Shown here: positions 42,452 to 50,901 of the stretch, piece by piece
How positions within the stretch are numbered: the first letter of the stretch is position 1
How the letters are laid out: every line of letters begins with the position of its first letter
NCBI GenBank assembly: GCA_947500645.1
Contig: CANMSD010000003.1
Span: 666,610 to 730,609 of the forward strand
DNA: 64,000 nucleotides
Direction of reading: 5' to 3'
DNA from: an uncultured Erythrobacter sp.
GTDB lineage: Bacteria; Pseudomonadota; Alphaproteobacteria; Sphingomonadales; Sphingomonadaceae
The notes under the pieces: model-generated
The model's input: only the letters and a program-made list of their open reading frames with translations
Databases searched by the model: none
Told to the model about the DNA's origin: nothing
Made by a program: the position numbers and the translations under genes

Positions 42452-44274
42452 CCCTCGACCAGCTCAGCCAGCATCAGCCAGCGTTCCTCGGCTGCATCCT
42501 TCTCAGCTCGCGCATTTTCCAGGCCTTTGGAGATGTTGGTAAAACGCTGGGGGTCTTTCGCGAAAAACTCCGGGTCGGAAAGGATTTCCTCACCTTTTGT
42601 GATGGCCGCCTCCAGCTCTTCAATACGCGCCGGTAGCAACTCGTAATCGCGCTGGTCCTTGTAAGAGAGCTTGTCCGATTTCGGTGATGCGGAGGGCGCG
42701 GGGGGCGCCGTCGGAGCGGGCGAGGGTTTCGCACTTGTCTTCGACTTACCTTTGATCGGTTTGCGGCGTTTGCGTTCCCAATCCTCGTATCCACCCGCGA
42801 CAATGTCGACGCGGCCCGATCCATCGAGACCGAGGGTAACAGTGACCGTGCGGTCTAGGAAGTCGCGATCGTGGCTGACGATCAACACCGTGCCGTCGAA
42901 GTCGGCGATCACTTCTTGCAGAAGATCGAGCGTTTCAAGATCCAAGTCATTGGTTGGCTCATCGAGTACGAGCAAATTGGCGGTCCGGGCGAACTCCCGC
43001 GCAAGCAGCAGCCGCGAACGCTCACCGCCAGACAGGTTTGCGACTTTCGTATCGACCAGGCCGGGATCGAACAGGAAATCCTTGAGATAGGCCTGCACAT
43101 GTTTGCGCGCGCCGCGCACGTCGATCCAGTCGCCACCTTCGGCCAGAATGTCGCGCACGCTGGCCTCCGGGCTCAGCAGTTTGCGCTGTTGGTCAATCAT
43201 AACGCCAGAGAGAGTACGAGCATGGCTGACATTGCCAGTGTCGGGCTCCAACTCGCCGGTCAGCAATTTGAGCAGCGTTGTCTTGCCAGCGCCATTCGCG
43301 CCGACAATCCCTATCCTGTCACCACGCTGGATACGCAACGAGAAATTCTTGATGATGGCGCGTTTCTCATCGCCTTCGCCAAAACCTTTCGAGACTTTCT
43401 CCGCAACGATTACCGACTTCGATTTGAAATCCTCATCATTGGCGAGCTTTAGCTTGGCCGATCCGCTGTCCGAAATCATCGCGGCGCGGGCCGCGCGCAT
43501 CTGATGGAGTTTTTCGAGCCGACCTTGGTTGCGTTTGCGCCGCGCGGTGACACCGCGTTCGAGCCAATGCGCTTCCAGCTTTAGCTTCGCATCAAGCTTT
43601 TCTGCGGCGCGTGCTTCCTCGGCGTAGACGCTTGCTTCCCATGCCTCGTACCCGCCAAAGCCGACTTCCTTGCGTCGCAAATTCCCGCGATCCAGCCAAA
43701 GGGTCGCTCGAGTCAGACGCTTCAGAAAGGTCCGGTCGTGGCTGATCGTGATGAAAGCACCCTTGTAGCGGTTCAGCCAATCCTCCAGCCAGTCGATTGC
43801 GCCTAAATCCAGGTGGTTGGTTGGCTCATCCAGCAGGAGTATGTCAGGGTCCTGCGCGAGCGCGCGGGCAATAGCCGCGCGGCGACGCTCACCCCCGCTC
43901 GCGGTGTCAGCCTCTCGGTCCATCGCGATGCCGAGCTGTCCGGCGATGCTCTCGACTTCGTAAGCCTCCGGTGCGTCGTCACCGGCAAGGGCAAAATCCA
44001 TCAGGGTTTCGAAGCTGCTGAAGTCAGGCTCTTGTTCAAGGAAAACGATCCGCGCGCCCGGCTTGATCCGGCGCAGCCCACGATCCGCTTCGATCCTGTC
44101 GTCGATAAGCTTGAGTAAGGTCGTCTTGCCAGCGCCATTGCGCCCAATCAGCGCCAGGCGATCACGCGGGGCGATATGCAGATCGATGCCGTTCGTGCCC
44201 GGTCCACCGAACAGCCAACGGCCGCCTTGCTGAAGGCCGAGCCCTTCCCAGGAGAGGATTGGAGGTTGCGCCAT
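42448..44274 (-). CDS. ABC-F family ATPase (Uup-like)
   Basis: A 608-residue soluble protein with two ABC ATPase domains and no membrane part. First Walker A LIGRNGAGKTTLLKLIDD, signature SGGERRRAAIARAL and Walker B ILLLDEPTNHLDL. Second Walker A IVGANGAGKTTLLKLLTGE, LSGGERSRLLLAREFAR and LDEPTNDLDLETLD. A basic inter-domain linker and a C-terminal charged coiled coil (Pro/Ser-rich hinge, then LEELEAAITKGEEIL-type helix) match Uup, which binds DNA or ribosomes. First gene of a two-gene unit with the UDG-like gene. Confidence 0.94.
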   Translation of the reverse strand: MAQPPILSWEGLGLQQGGRWLFGGPGTNGIDLHIAPRDRLALIGRNGAGKTTLLKLIDDRIEADRGLRRIKPGARIVFLEQEPDFSSFETLMDFALAGDDAPEAYEVESIAGQLGIAMDREADTASGGERRRAAIARALAQDPDILLLDEPTNHLDLGAIDWLEDWLNRYKGAFITISHDRTFLKRLTRATLWLDRGNLRRKEVGFGGYEAWEASVYAEEARAAEKLDAKLKLEAHWLERGVTARRKRNQGRLEKLHQMRAARAAMISDSGSAKLKLANDEDFKSKSVIVAEKVSKGFGEGDEKRAIIKNFSLRIQRGDRIGIVGANGAGKTTLLKLLTGELEPDTGNVSHARTLSGVMIDQQRKLLSPEASVRDILAEGGDWIDVRGARKHVQAYLKDFLFDPGLVDTKVANLSGGERSRLLLAREFARTANLLVLDEPTNDLDLETLDLLQEVIADFDGTVLIVSHDRDFLDRTVTVTLGLDGSGRVDIVAGGYEDWERKRRKPIKGKSKTSAKPSPAPTAPPAPSASPKSDKLSYKDQRDYELLPARIEELEAAITKGEEILSDPEFFAKDPQRFTNISKGLENARAEKDAAEERWLMLAELVEG

Positions 44275-44397
44275 AGGCTGAGCGCGGTAGGAGTTTGGAT
44301 GAACGCGAGCAAGAGCGCAAAATGGACGGCTTGTCTTAACGCAGCGCGGCGGCTCTATTCACAGCGTGTTCAACGCGCGATCTCTACGTAAGGCGGC

Positions 44398-44718
44398 ATG
44401 ATGAAACGCGGCATATCTTTTCTTGGCGCTCTGGCGGTTCTGGCGATGGCTGGGACTACTGCTGCGCCCGCACAGGCGGCCTATTCGCAATCGCAATCCG
44501 ACCAGAGCGATGCGCGAAAGGAAATGCGTGCCGGCAATCAGCTTTCGCTGCGCCAGATCGAAGCTCGTGTGCTTCCTCGCATGCGCGGCAGCGAATATCT
44601 CGGCCCTTCTTACGATTCGACTGCGCGCGCCTATCGCCTGAAGTTCATCAAGGATGGTCGCGTAACGTTCGTCGATGTCGATGCCCGCACCGGGCGCATC
44701 ATCAATCGCTCGCGCTAA
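44398..44718 (+). CDS. PepSY-domain secreted protein
   Basis: A 106-residue exported protein. Signal peptide to about residue 27 (ALAVLAMAGTTAAPAQAAYS). A PepSY-like segment covers the rest (SLRQIEARVLPRMRGSEYLG, YRLKFIKDGRVTFVDVDART, GRIINRSR). PepSY proteins inhibit peptidases or regulate envelope sensors. The two-component pair 126 bases downstream points the same way, and PepSY proteins often accompany PhoPQ-type systems. Start ATG 44398 or 44401. Confidence 0.87.
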   Translation: MMKRGISFLGALAVLAMAGTTAAPAQAAYSQSQSDQSDARKEMRAGNQLSLRQIEARVLPRMRGSEYLGPSYDSTARAYRLKFIKDGRVTFVDVDARTGRIINRSR

Positions 44719-44843
44719 CCCACGGACATGATCAAATCGGCGCAATCAGTGCGCAAATCCCTCCGCTCGCTTGACGCATTTTGCGCAAAGGCGCACCAGA
44801 AGCGCTCGAAACACGAAGCCACCGATCCGGGGACCCGTCACCT

Positions 44844-45521
44844 ATGCGCATTCTGATTGTCGAAGATGAACCGACACTTGGCCAGCAACTAAAGTCCACC
44901 CTCGAACAGACCGGCTATGCCGTCGATCTGTCGACCGATGGTGAAGATGGGCATTTTCTTGGCAGTACCGAGGATTATGACGCAGTAATTCTCGACCTTG
45001 GCTTGCCGGAGATAGATGGTCTTTCCGTGCTCGGTATGTGGCGCAAGGAAGGGCGCGATTTCCCTGTCCTGGTGCTGACCGCGCGCGATAGCTGGTCCGA
45101 CAAGGTTGCTGGTCTTGATGCGGGCGCGGACGATTACCTCGCCAAACCTTTCCAGACTGAAGAACTGATCGCTCGCTTGCGCGCGCTTATTCGCCGTGCG
45201 TCCGGCAACACTTCGTCGGAGCTGACGGCTGGCAACGTCCGGTTGGACACGCGCTCTGGCCGGGTTACGCTGAGTGGCGAACCGGTGAAGCTGACCGCGC
45301 AGGAATACAAACTGTTGAGCTACCTTATGCACCACAAGGGTAAGGTGGTTAGCCGCACCGAGCTGATCGAGCATATTTACGATCAGGACTTCGATCGCGA
45401 TTCCAACACGATCGAAGTCTTTGTCACCCGCATTCGCAAGAAACTCGGCGCAGAAGTGATAACAACGATCCGTGGACTTGGTTACAGCCTCGACGACCCC
45501 GCAGACGCGCCCCGAGCGTAA
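44844..45521 (+). CDS. OmpR/PhoP-type response regulator
   Basis: A 225-residue two-component regulator. Receiver domain residues 1-115: acidic pocket VEDEP, phospho-acceptor Asp51 in VILDLGLPEIDG, conserved Lys in YLAKPFQTEEL. Winged-helix DNA-binding domain from about 130 (LDTRSGRVTLSGEPVKLTAQ, FDRDSNTIEVFVTRIRKKLG). Its 3' end overlaps the kinase gene. With an H-box like PhoQ in the partner, it resembles PhoP in pattern. Confidence 0.95.
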   Translation: MRILIVEDEPTLGQQLKSTLEQTGYAVDLSTDGEDGHFLGSTEDYDAVILDLGLPEIDGLSVLGMWRKEGRDFPVLVLTARDSWSDKVAGLDAGADDYLAKPFQTEELIARLRALIRRASGNTSSELTAGNVRLDTRSGRVTLSGEPVKLTAQEYKLLSYLMHHKGKVVSRTELIEHIYDQDFDRDSNTIEVFVTRIRKKLGAEVITTIRGLGYSLDDPADAPRA

Positions 45522-46968
45522 GTCTTCAGACGCGGCTTCTCCCTCCCACGCGAGCGAGGGCGAGGCGGCGGCTACGCATGCGGCTGGCGAAGACACTGAT
45601 GCCAGCAACACGTTAGAGCGACCGTCCAGAAGACACACCGGCAGTCTCGCCCGACGCATGGGCTTGATCGCGGCAGGGTGGATCGCTGTGTTGCTGCTCG
45701 GCGGCGGGATTGCGCTTGACCGCGCGCTCACGACTCAGGTCGAGAACAATTTCGATGAGCAGCTCGAATACATTCTGACCGCAATGATCGGCGCGGCCGA
45801 AGTGCAGGCGGGCGGGGAAGTGGCTTTCAATCGCGTGCTGGGCGATCAGCGTTTCCTCGAGCCTAACAGCGGCCTCTATTATCAGGTTAGCGGCGAGGGC
45901 GAAGAGCCTTGGCCTTCGCGCAGCCTGTGGGACCGGGTGCTCGATGTACGCGGCGACCACGTCGACAATCAGGCTCATTTCTACAATTCAAACCAGTTCG
46001 ATTACGAGCCTCTGCGCGTGGTCGAACGCTCGATCATCCTGCCCGGCTCCGACACGCAATGGTGGTTTACAGTCGCGGCGAACCGTGAGGAATTGGATGA
46101 GCAGATTGCAAATATCCGCTCAATCTTGATCTGGAGCTTTGCAGTTCTGGGCTTCGGCCTGCTGCTGATGGCCATGCTGCAAATCCGATATGGCCTTTCG
46201 CCGCTGCGCCGCGTGCGTGCCGCGATACAGAACCTGCGTTCGACGGGTGCCAACCGCATCACCGAACCGCTGCCGACCGAAGTGCAGCCGCTCGTGCAAG
46301 AATTGAATGGTCTGCTTGAGCACTCCGAACGTCAGGCGGAAGAGGCCCGGATGCATGCGGGCAACCTTGCCCATGCGCTGAAGACTCCGCTGACCGTGCT
46401 GACCAACGCTGCGACCGCGCACGACCCCAAGCTTTCCGATCTCGTGTGCCGCGAGACGAAAACGATGCAGCGGCATGTCGAGCATCATCTCGCAAGGGCT
46501 AGAGCCGTTGGACGTCGCGCGACCGGGCTTTCCAGAGCGGAAGTGTGGCCGAGCGTCGAAAGTGTGCTTCGCGCCGTTACGCGAATCTACGAGAACGCGC
46601 GCTTCGATCTCGACGGAAACAAGAATGCAGTCGTTTCTATTGAACGCCAGGATCTGGACGAAATCCTTGGTAATCTGATCGAGAATGCAGCCAAATATGG
46701 CGGTGGCAGTGTGTTCGTGACGGTCGATATCGAGCCAGAAAACGGTGCCTGCACGATCTGGGTCGAGGATGACGGAATGGGCATTCCACTCGAAGAGCGA
46801 GACCGGATTTTTGACCGCGGTGCGCGGCTCGACACGGGCAAGCCCGGCACCGGCCTGGGCCTCGCGATCGTACGCGATGTCGCTGAAATCTACGGCGGAA
46901 CAGTCGAACTCGATGAGAGCGAGGACCTTGGCGGATTGTTGGTGAAGCTTCGCCTGCCGAGAGCCTAA
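45472..46968 (+). CDS. PhoQ-like sensor histidine kinase
   Basis: An inner-membrane kinase of up to 498 residues. Membrane span near residues 63-83 (MGLIAAGWIAVLLLGGGIAL), a periplasmic sensing region of about 120 residues, a second span (SILIWSFAVLGFGLLLMAML), then the dimerisation H-box NLAHALKTPLTVL with the PhoQ-type HALKTPL. The ATPase has NLIENAAKYG, VEDDGMGIPL and GTGLGLAIV. GTG 45472 lies within the regulator gene and gives a 62-residue polar leader; TTG 45478 or a start near 45640 are also possible. Full catalytic motifs indicate an active kinase. Confidence 0.9.
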   Translation: MDLVTASTTPQTRPERKSSDAASPSHASEGEAAATHAAGEDTDASNTLERPSRRHTGSLARRMGLIAAGWIAVLLLGGGIALDRALTTQVENNFDEQLEYILTAMIGAAEVQAGGEVAFNRVLGDQRFLEPNSGLYYQVSGEGEEPWPSRSLWDRVLDVRGDHVDNQAHFYNSNQFDYEPLRVVERSIILPGSDTQWWFTVAANREELDEQIANIRSILIWSFAVLGFGLLLMAMLQIRYGLSPLRRVRAAIQNLRSTGANRITEPLPTEVQPLVQELNGLLEHSERQAEEARMHAGNLAHALKTPLTVLTNAATAHDPKLSDLVCRETKTMQRHVEHHLARARAVGRRATGLSRAEVWPSVESVLRAVTRIYENARFDLDGNKNAVVSIERQDLDEILGNLIENAAKYGGGSVFVTVDIEPENGACTIWVEDDGMGIPLEERDRIFDRGARLDTGKPGTGLGLAIVRDVAEIYGGTVELDESEDLGGLLVKLRLPRA

Positions 46969-47062
46969 GCTCGATGAGTCAGCGCTGCGCGAAGGGTTTG
47001 TGCGCCAGCCGCGTTAAACAGGCGAACGAAGACACGCAAACGGGGTCAATGCGCGAGAGACG

Positions 47063-47668
47063 ATGTCAGGCGATAGCCCGAGACATGTGAGTGGCTCGAA
47101 TGAAGAGACCGAGCTCGTCCGGCGCATCGCCGCTCGGGACGAAGAGGCCTTTCGTGACGCAATCGCGCGCCACGCCACGCTGATGCACCGGATCGCCTAT
47201 CGCATGATGGGCAATGCCCATGATGCAGACGATATCACGCAGGAAGCCATGCTGAGATTGTGGGATCATGCACCGCGCCTGATCGAGAAAGGGCGTGCAG
47301 CTGGATTGAAGCTGGCCCCTTGGCTCAAGCGAGTGACGGTGAACCTCGCCATCGATCGATTGCGTGTGGCCAAGCGTCTTAGTGCTAATGCCGATATCCC
47401 CGAACAGGTGGACCATGAACCACTTGCGGATGCAGCGATTGAAAGGCGTGAGGAAGGTCAGGCTGCTCGTGCGCTCATCTCTCGGCTGCCAGAGCGTCAA
47501 CGCGCGGCCATCGTGCTGACTTATTACGAAGAGTTGCCAAACGCCGAAGCAGCTGATGCGATGGACATGAATATCAAGGCCTTTGAGTCCTTGCTGTTCC
47601 GGGCAAGGGCTGCTTTGCGTCGAGGCTTTGAAAACGAGCCGGGCCGAGTTGAAGGAGGCGCTTCATGA
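47063..47668 (+). CDS. ECF-type RNA polymerase sigma factor
   Basis: A 201-residue sigma factor. Region 2 is residues about 30-95 (AFRDAIARHATLMHRIAYRM, NAHDADDITQEAMLRLWDH), with the -10-recognition end NLAIDRLRVAKRL. Region 4 is about 140-190 (RALISRLPERQRAAIVLTYY, ANAEAADAMDMNIKAFESLL). The ATGA overlap with the next gene couples it to the probable anti-sigma factor. Signal not known. Confidence 0.94.
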   Translation: MSGDSPRHVSGSNEETELVRRIAARDEEAFRDAIARHATLMHRIAYRMMGNAHDADDITQEAMLRLWDHAPRLIEKGRAAGLKLAPWLKRVTVNLAIDRLRVAKRLSANADIPEQVDHEPLADAAIERREEGQAARALISRLPERQRAAIVLTYYEELPNAEAADAMDMNIKAFESLLFRARAALRRGFENEPGRVEGGAS

Positions 47669-48618
47669 GCGATCCTGAAAACGAACAGAACGGTATCGCA
47701 AAAGGCGGTGCACTCGATAAGGCGCTGAGCGGATATCATGTGCCGGCCCTTTCGAACGATTTTGCCGACCGGGTTGTTGCGCGCTCCAAGGACCGGCCTG
47801 AACCGCTGCCATCCTTACGCAAGGGCACCAGCCGAAACAGGCGCTGGAGCACGGCACGGCGACTGACTGTAGGCGCGCTCGCGGCTGGCGCTCTTGCGAG
47901 CGCGGCGGCGGCCACGGGTGTGCTGGGCGACTTGCCGATCAGGCTGCTATCGCCGGAGCAAATCTGGTCCAGCATTACCGGAGACGAGCAGGAATCCGCC
48001 CGGCGGCCTCAGCGGCTACCAGCAAGCGATGGAGCTGAGGCTGCTGAGGCTCCAGAAACAGCTATCGAAGGGCCGATTGACAGTTCCCAGGAGCTTGAAG
48101 AAGCTTTTTCCCGGATCGATCAGGCGCGGGGCGACCGGCGTGAGGAGCGTCGATCGCGTGTCGATCAGCGTATCGATGAGACTTTGGAGCAGCGGCGTGA
48201 ACAAGGTTTGCCCGCGCCAACGGCGGAGCAGGAAGAGCGGCTGCGAAATCGGCTGGAGCAGTTCCGCGAAAAGCGTGACGCGACACTCGAAGAGCGCCGT
48301 GCAACCACTCGCGAGGAGTTGCGTGAACGGGTCGAAAACGGCGAGGAGCTGACGCCGCGCGAACTCATTCGAGAAGAACGGGCAGGGGGCCTAAGGCCAG
48401 AGGCACGCGAAAGGCTTGAAGAGCTGCGTGAACTCTCACCCGAAGAACGGCGCGAGCGCATCCGGCAATTTCGTGAGCGGCGACAAGAGCGTGTCGGCCA
48501 GCGACTGAGGCGCTTTACGCCCGAGGAAAGATCCTCAATCTACGATGACACGAATGACGAGCCCATCAATGGGGCCGCACCTCCGATCGAAAGTGAGCAA
48601 GTCGACCAGCCTGAATAA
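47665..48618 (+). CDS. Membrane-anchored anti-sigma-like protein with long charged coiled coil
   Basis: A 317-residue protein. A short N-terminal cytoplasmic part (about 65 residues) would hold the sigma. One membrane span follows (RLTVGALAAGALASAAAATG). The periplasmic 220 residues are very rich in Arg and Glu and predicted coiled coil: residues about 140-300 consist of repeats such as RRSRVDQRIDETLEQRREQG and ELSPEERRERIRQFRERRQE. Lacks a ZAS zinc motif, so the anti-sigma role is inferred from the operon overlap. It is unusual in length and charge. Confidence 0.75.
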   Translation: MSDPENEQNGIAKGGALDKALSGYHVPALSNDFADRVVARSKDRPEPLPSLRKGTSRNRRWSTARRLTVGALAAGALASAAAATGVLGDLPIRLLSPEQIWSSITGDEQESARRPQRLPASDGAEAAEAPETAIEGPIDSSQELEEAFSRIDQARGDRREERRSRVDQRIDETLEQRREQGLPAPTAEQEERLRNRLEQFREKRDATLEERRATTREELRERVENGEELTPRELIREERAGGLRPEARERLEELRELSPEERRERIRQFRERRQERVGQRLRRFTPEERSSIYDDTNDEPINGAAPPIESEQVDQPE

Positions 48619-48725
48619 ATTTTCGCGTGGGCGAAGGATGCAAGCATCTCTCCCGTTTTTACTTTGTCACCGGCGGTGGGACCGGTTCGACCCCGCAAAG
48701 TAGAAATGATCGGAAGGATGTTACG

Positions 48726-49274
48726 ATGAAGAAATCTTTGACGCTGGCGGCGATTGCCGCGCTCGCGACCGGTTCCGCAGCGATGGCTGAACCACAAACC
48801 CGAACCAAGACGTTTGACGGACCCAACGCAAGCGCCACCAAGACCACGACCGTGGACCGGGAAGCCGGCACTATCGACCGCGATCGCAGCGCAACGAACA
48901 AGAATAACGGCAACACAGCTTCGAGCACTTTCAATCGCACGCGCACGGACACTGGGGCTGTGGTTAGCGGCTCGCAAACCGGTTTTCGCGGTCAAACCCG
49001 ATCTTTCGAGGGTGAGCGCGTTCGCAATGACAATGGATCGACGTTCAACGGCAGCGCGACCAGTCGCCGTAGCAACACCTACGGTCTTTATGGCGAACGT
49101 AGCCGCGATGGCATGGGCACTCGCAGCCAAAGCCAGCGCGTGACAAATTCAGCTGGTGAGACGGTGTTGTCCCGCGATCGGTCGGTGACGCGCAGCCGTG
49201 GCAATGTCAGCCGCAGCGTCGAGCGCTCTCGCAAACCTGGTTTCAAGCCGCGTCGGGCAAGTCGACCGCGTTAA
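48726..49274 (+). CDS. Secreted Arg/Ser/Thr/Asn-rich basic protein
   Basis: A 182-residue exported protein with no recognised family. Signal peptide residues 1-21 (MKKSLTLAAIAALATGSAA then MAEPQ). The mature part is low-complexity and strongly basic, with repeated short elements such as TRTKTFDGPNASATK, RDRSATNKNNGN and SRRSNTYGLYGERSRDGMG. GGAAGGATG precedes the start. It is 107 bases beyond the anti-sigma-like gene, so it may be a target of the ECF sigma. A structural or envelope-binding role is possible. Confidence 0.75.
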   Translation: MKKSLTLAAIAALATGSAAMAEPQTRTKTFDGPNASATKTTTVDREAGTIDRDRSATNKNNGNTASSTFNRTRTDTGAVVSGSQTGFRGQTRSFEGERVRNDNGSTFNGSATSRRSNTYGLYGERSRDGMGTRSQSQRVTNSAGETVLSRDRSVTRSRGNVSRSVERSRKPGFKPRRASRPR

Positions 49275-49512
49275 ACAATCCTGCCGATCGGTGAGCTCGC
49301 TGGCCCTCTGGACGAGCTGAACTGATCCCCCTCTCTAGCCCGAGACTTTGGGCATTCCTGCAGGATATGAGGGCGCGCGGTCCTTGACCCATCGCGTGCC
49401 CTCTATTTTTGGTGCCTGACAATGAAAGCCGGGCGCTCAGGTCGATAGCGTAGCGACACTTGCCGCGTTATCGATCGGACCTTGGAGTAGCTTCATATGG
49501 ACGCGAGCTAGC

Positions 49513-49821
49513 TTAACCTTGCCGCGCCTTCTCATGGTGGCGGATCACTTCCTCGATAATGAAACGCAGGAATTTCTCGCTGAACTCCGGATCAAGGTTC
49601 GCCTCTTCTGATAGCGCACGGAGCCGCTCGATCTGACGCTGCTCGCGTGCTGGGTCCGCGGGTGGCAAGGTAACCTTCGCTTTGTATTCTCCCACCGCTT
49701 GAGTGATTCGAAATCGTTCGGCCAAAATGTGGATCAAAGCAGCATCGATATTGTCGATGCTCTTGCGAAACCCTGCCAGCACGGGATCGGGTTCGTTCGG
49801 GTTGTGCGCGTTATCGGACAT
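49513..49821 (-). CDS. Chorismate mutase (AroQ-fold)
   Basis: A 102-residue all-helical chorismate mutase, converting chorismate to prephenate for Phe/Tyr synthesis. Motifs: LAGFRKSIDNIDAALIHILA, the helix ERFRITQAVGEYKAK and LPPADPAREQRQIERLRALS, with the charged residues of the catalytic site (Arg, Lys, Asp/Glu) in place. ATG 49821 is used. It is divergent from the prenyl synthase gene with 66 bases between. The 238 bases to its left show no gene. Confidence 0.9.
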   Translation of the reverse strand: MSDNAHNPNEPDPVLAGFRKSIDNIDAALIHILAERFRITQAVGEYKAKVTLPPADPAREQRQIERLRALSEEANLDPEFSEKFLRFIIEEVIRHHEKARQG

Positions 49822-49887
49822 ATCATGCAAAACTAGCAGCAATTGAGCGCTTGCCAAGCGCGCTGAGCTCGCGCAAATGCGCAAATC

Positions 49888-50901
49888 ATGAGCGCTGAAG
49901 TGGTCCAATTGCCGCGCAAGAAGCGGCCGACGCTTGATCCCATGCTGGCCTTGACGGCGAGTGGCATGAATTCGGTCAACTCCGTAATCCTTGAGCGCAT
50001 GCAAAGCGAAATCCCGCTGATCCCGCGTCTGGCTGGGCATTTGATCTCTGGTGGTGGCAAGCGCTTGCGCCCAATGCTGACGTTAGCCGGCGCTGAGCTG
50101 GTCGGTTATCAGGGCACACGGCATCACAAGCTCGCGGCGGCCGTCGAGTTCATTCACACCGCGACCCTACTTCACGACGATGTGGTCGATGGCAGCGAAC
50201 TGCGCCGCGGCAAGGCGGCGGCGAATATCATTTTTGGCAATCCGGCGACCGTGCTGGTCGGCGATTTCCTGTTCAGTCGTTCGTTCGAGCTGATGACCGA
50301 GGACGGCAGCCTGAAAGTGCTGAAAATCCTCAGCCACGCCAGCGCTGTGATCGCTGAAGGCGAAGTGTCGCAGCTGACTGCGCAGCGTCAGATCAAGACC
50401 AGCGAAGAGCAATATCTCCACATCATCGGTGCAAAGACCGCGGCGCTGTTTGCCGCAGCGAGCCAGATTAGTGCGGTTGTCGCTGAATGCAGTGAGGAGC
50501 AGGAGCGAGCGCTGGAAGACTACGGGCGCAACCTTGGCGTCGCATTCCAACTTGTCGACGATGCGATCGACTACGATTCTGACGCGGCGCAAATGGGCAA
50601 GGATCAGGGCGACGATTTCCGGGAAGGCAAGATGACCCTACCCGTCATCCTCGCATTTGCGCGCGGTACCGACGACGAACGTGAGTTCTGGCAAGCGGCG
50701 ATTGGTGGGCATAGGACTTCTGAAGAGGACTTTGCATATGCTATTGAATTGATCGAGCGGCATAATGCGCTTGAGGACACGCGCGAGCGGGCGCGTCATT
50801 TCGCGCAAAGAGCCATCGATGCAATCTCGATCTTTCCGGATAGCAAGGCGCGTGCGGCCATGGCGGAAGCCGCTGAGTTCGCGGTTGCGCGGGGATATTG
50901 A
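49888..50901 (+). CDS. ispB: Long-chain polyprenyl diphosphate synthase (ubiquinone side chain)
   Basis: A 337-residue all-helical trans-prenyltransferase adding IPP units to make octa- or decaprenyl diphosphate for ubiquinone. First aspartate-rich motif HDDVVDGSELRRGKAAA, second FQLVDDAIDYDSDAAQMGKD, with GGGKRLRPMLTLAG. Chain length cannot be read; sphingomonads normally make Q10. Its stop overlaps the hrpB TTG start by four bases. Confidence 0.94.
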   Translation: MSAEVVQLPRKKRPTLDPMLALTASGMNSVNSVILERMQSEIPLIPRLAGHLISGGGKRLRPMLTLAGAELVGYQGTRHHKLAAAVEFIHTATLLHDDVVDGSELRRGKAAANIIFGNPATVLVGDFLFSRSFELMTEDGSLKVLKILSHASAVIAEGEVSQLTAQRQIKTSEEQYLHIIGAKTAALFAAASQISAVVAECSEEQERALEDYGRNLGVAFQLVDDAIDYDSDAAQMGKDQGDDFREGKMTLPVILAFARGTDDEREFWQAAIGGHRTSEEDFAYAIELIERHNALEDTRERARHFAQRAIDAISIFPDSKARAAMAEAAEFAVARGY

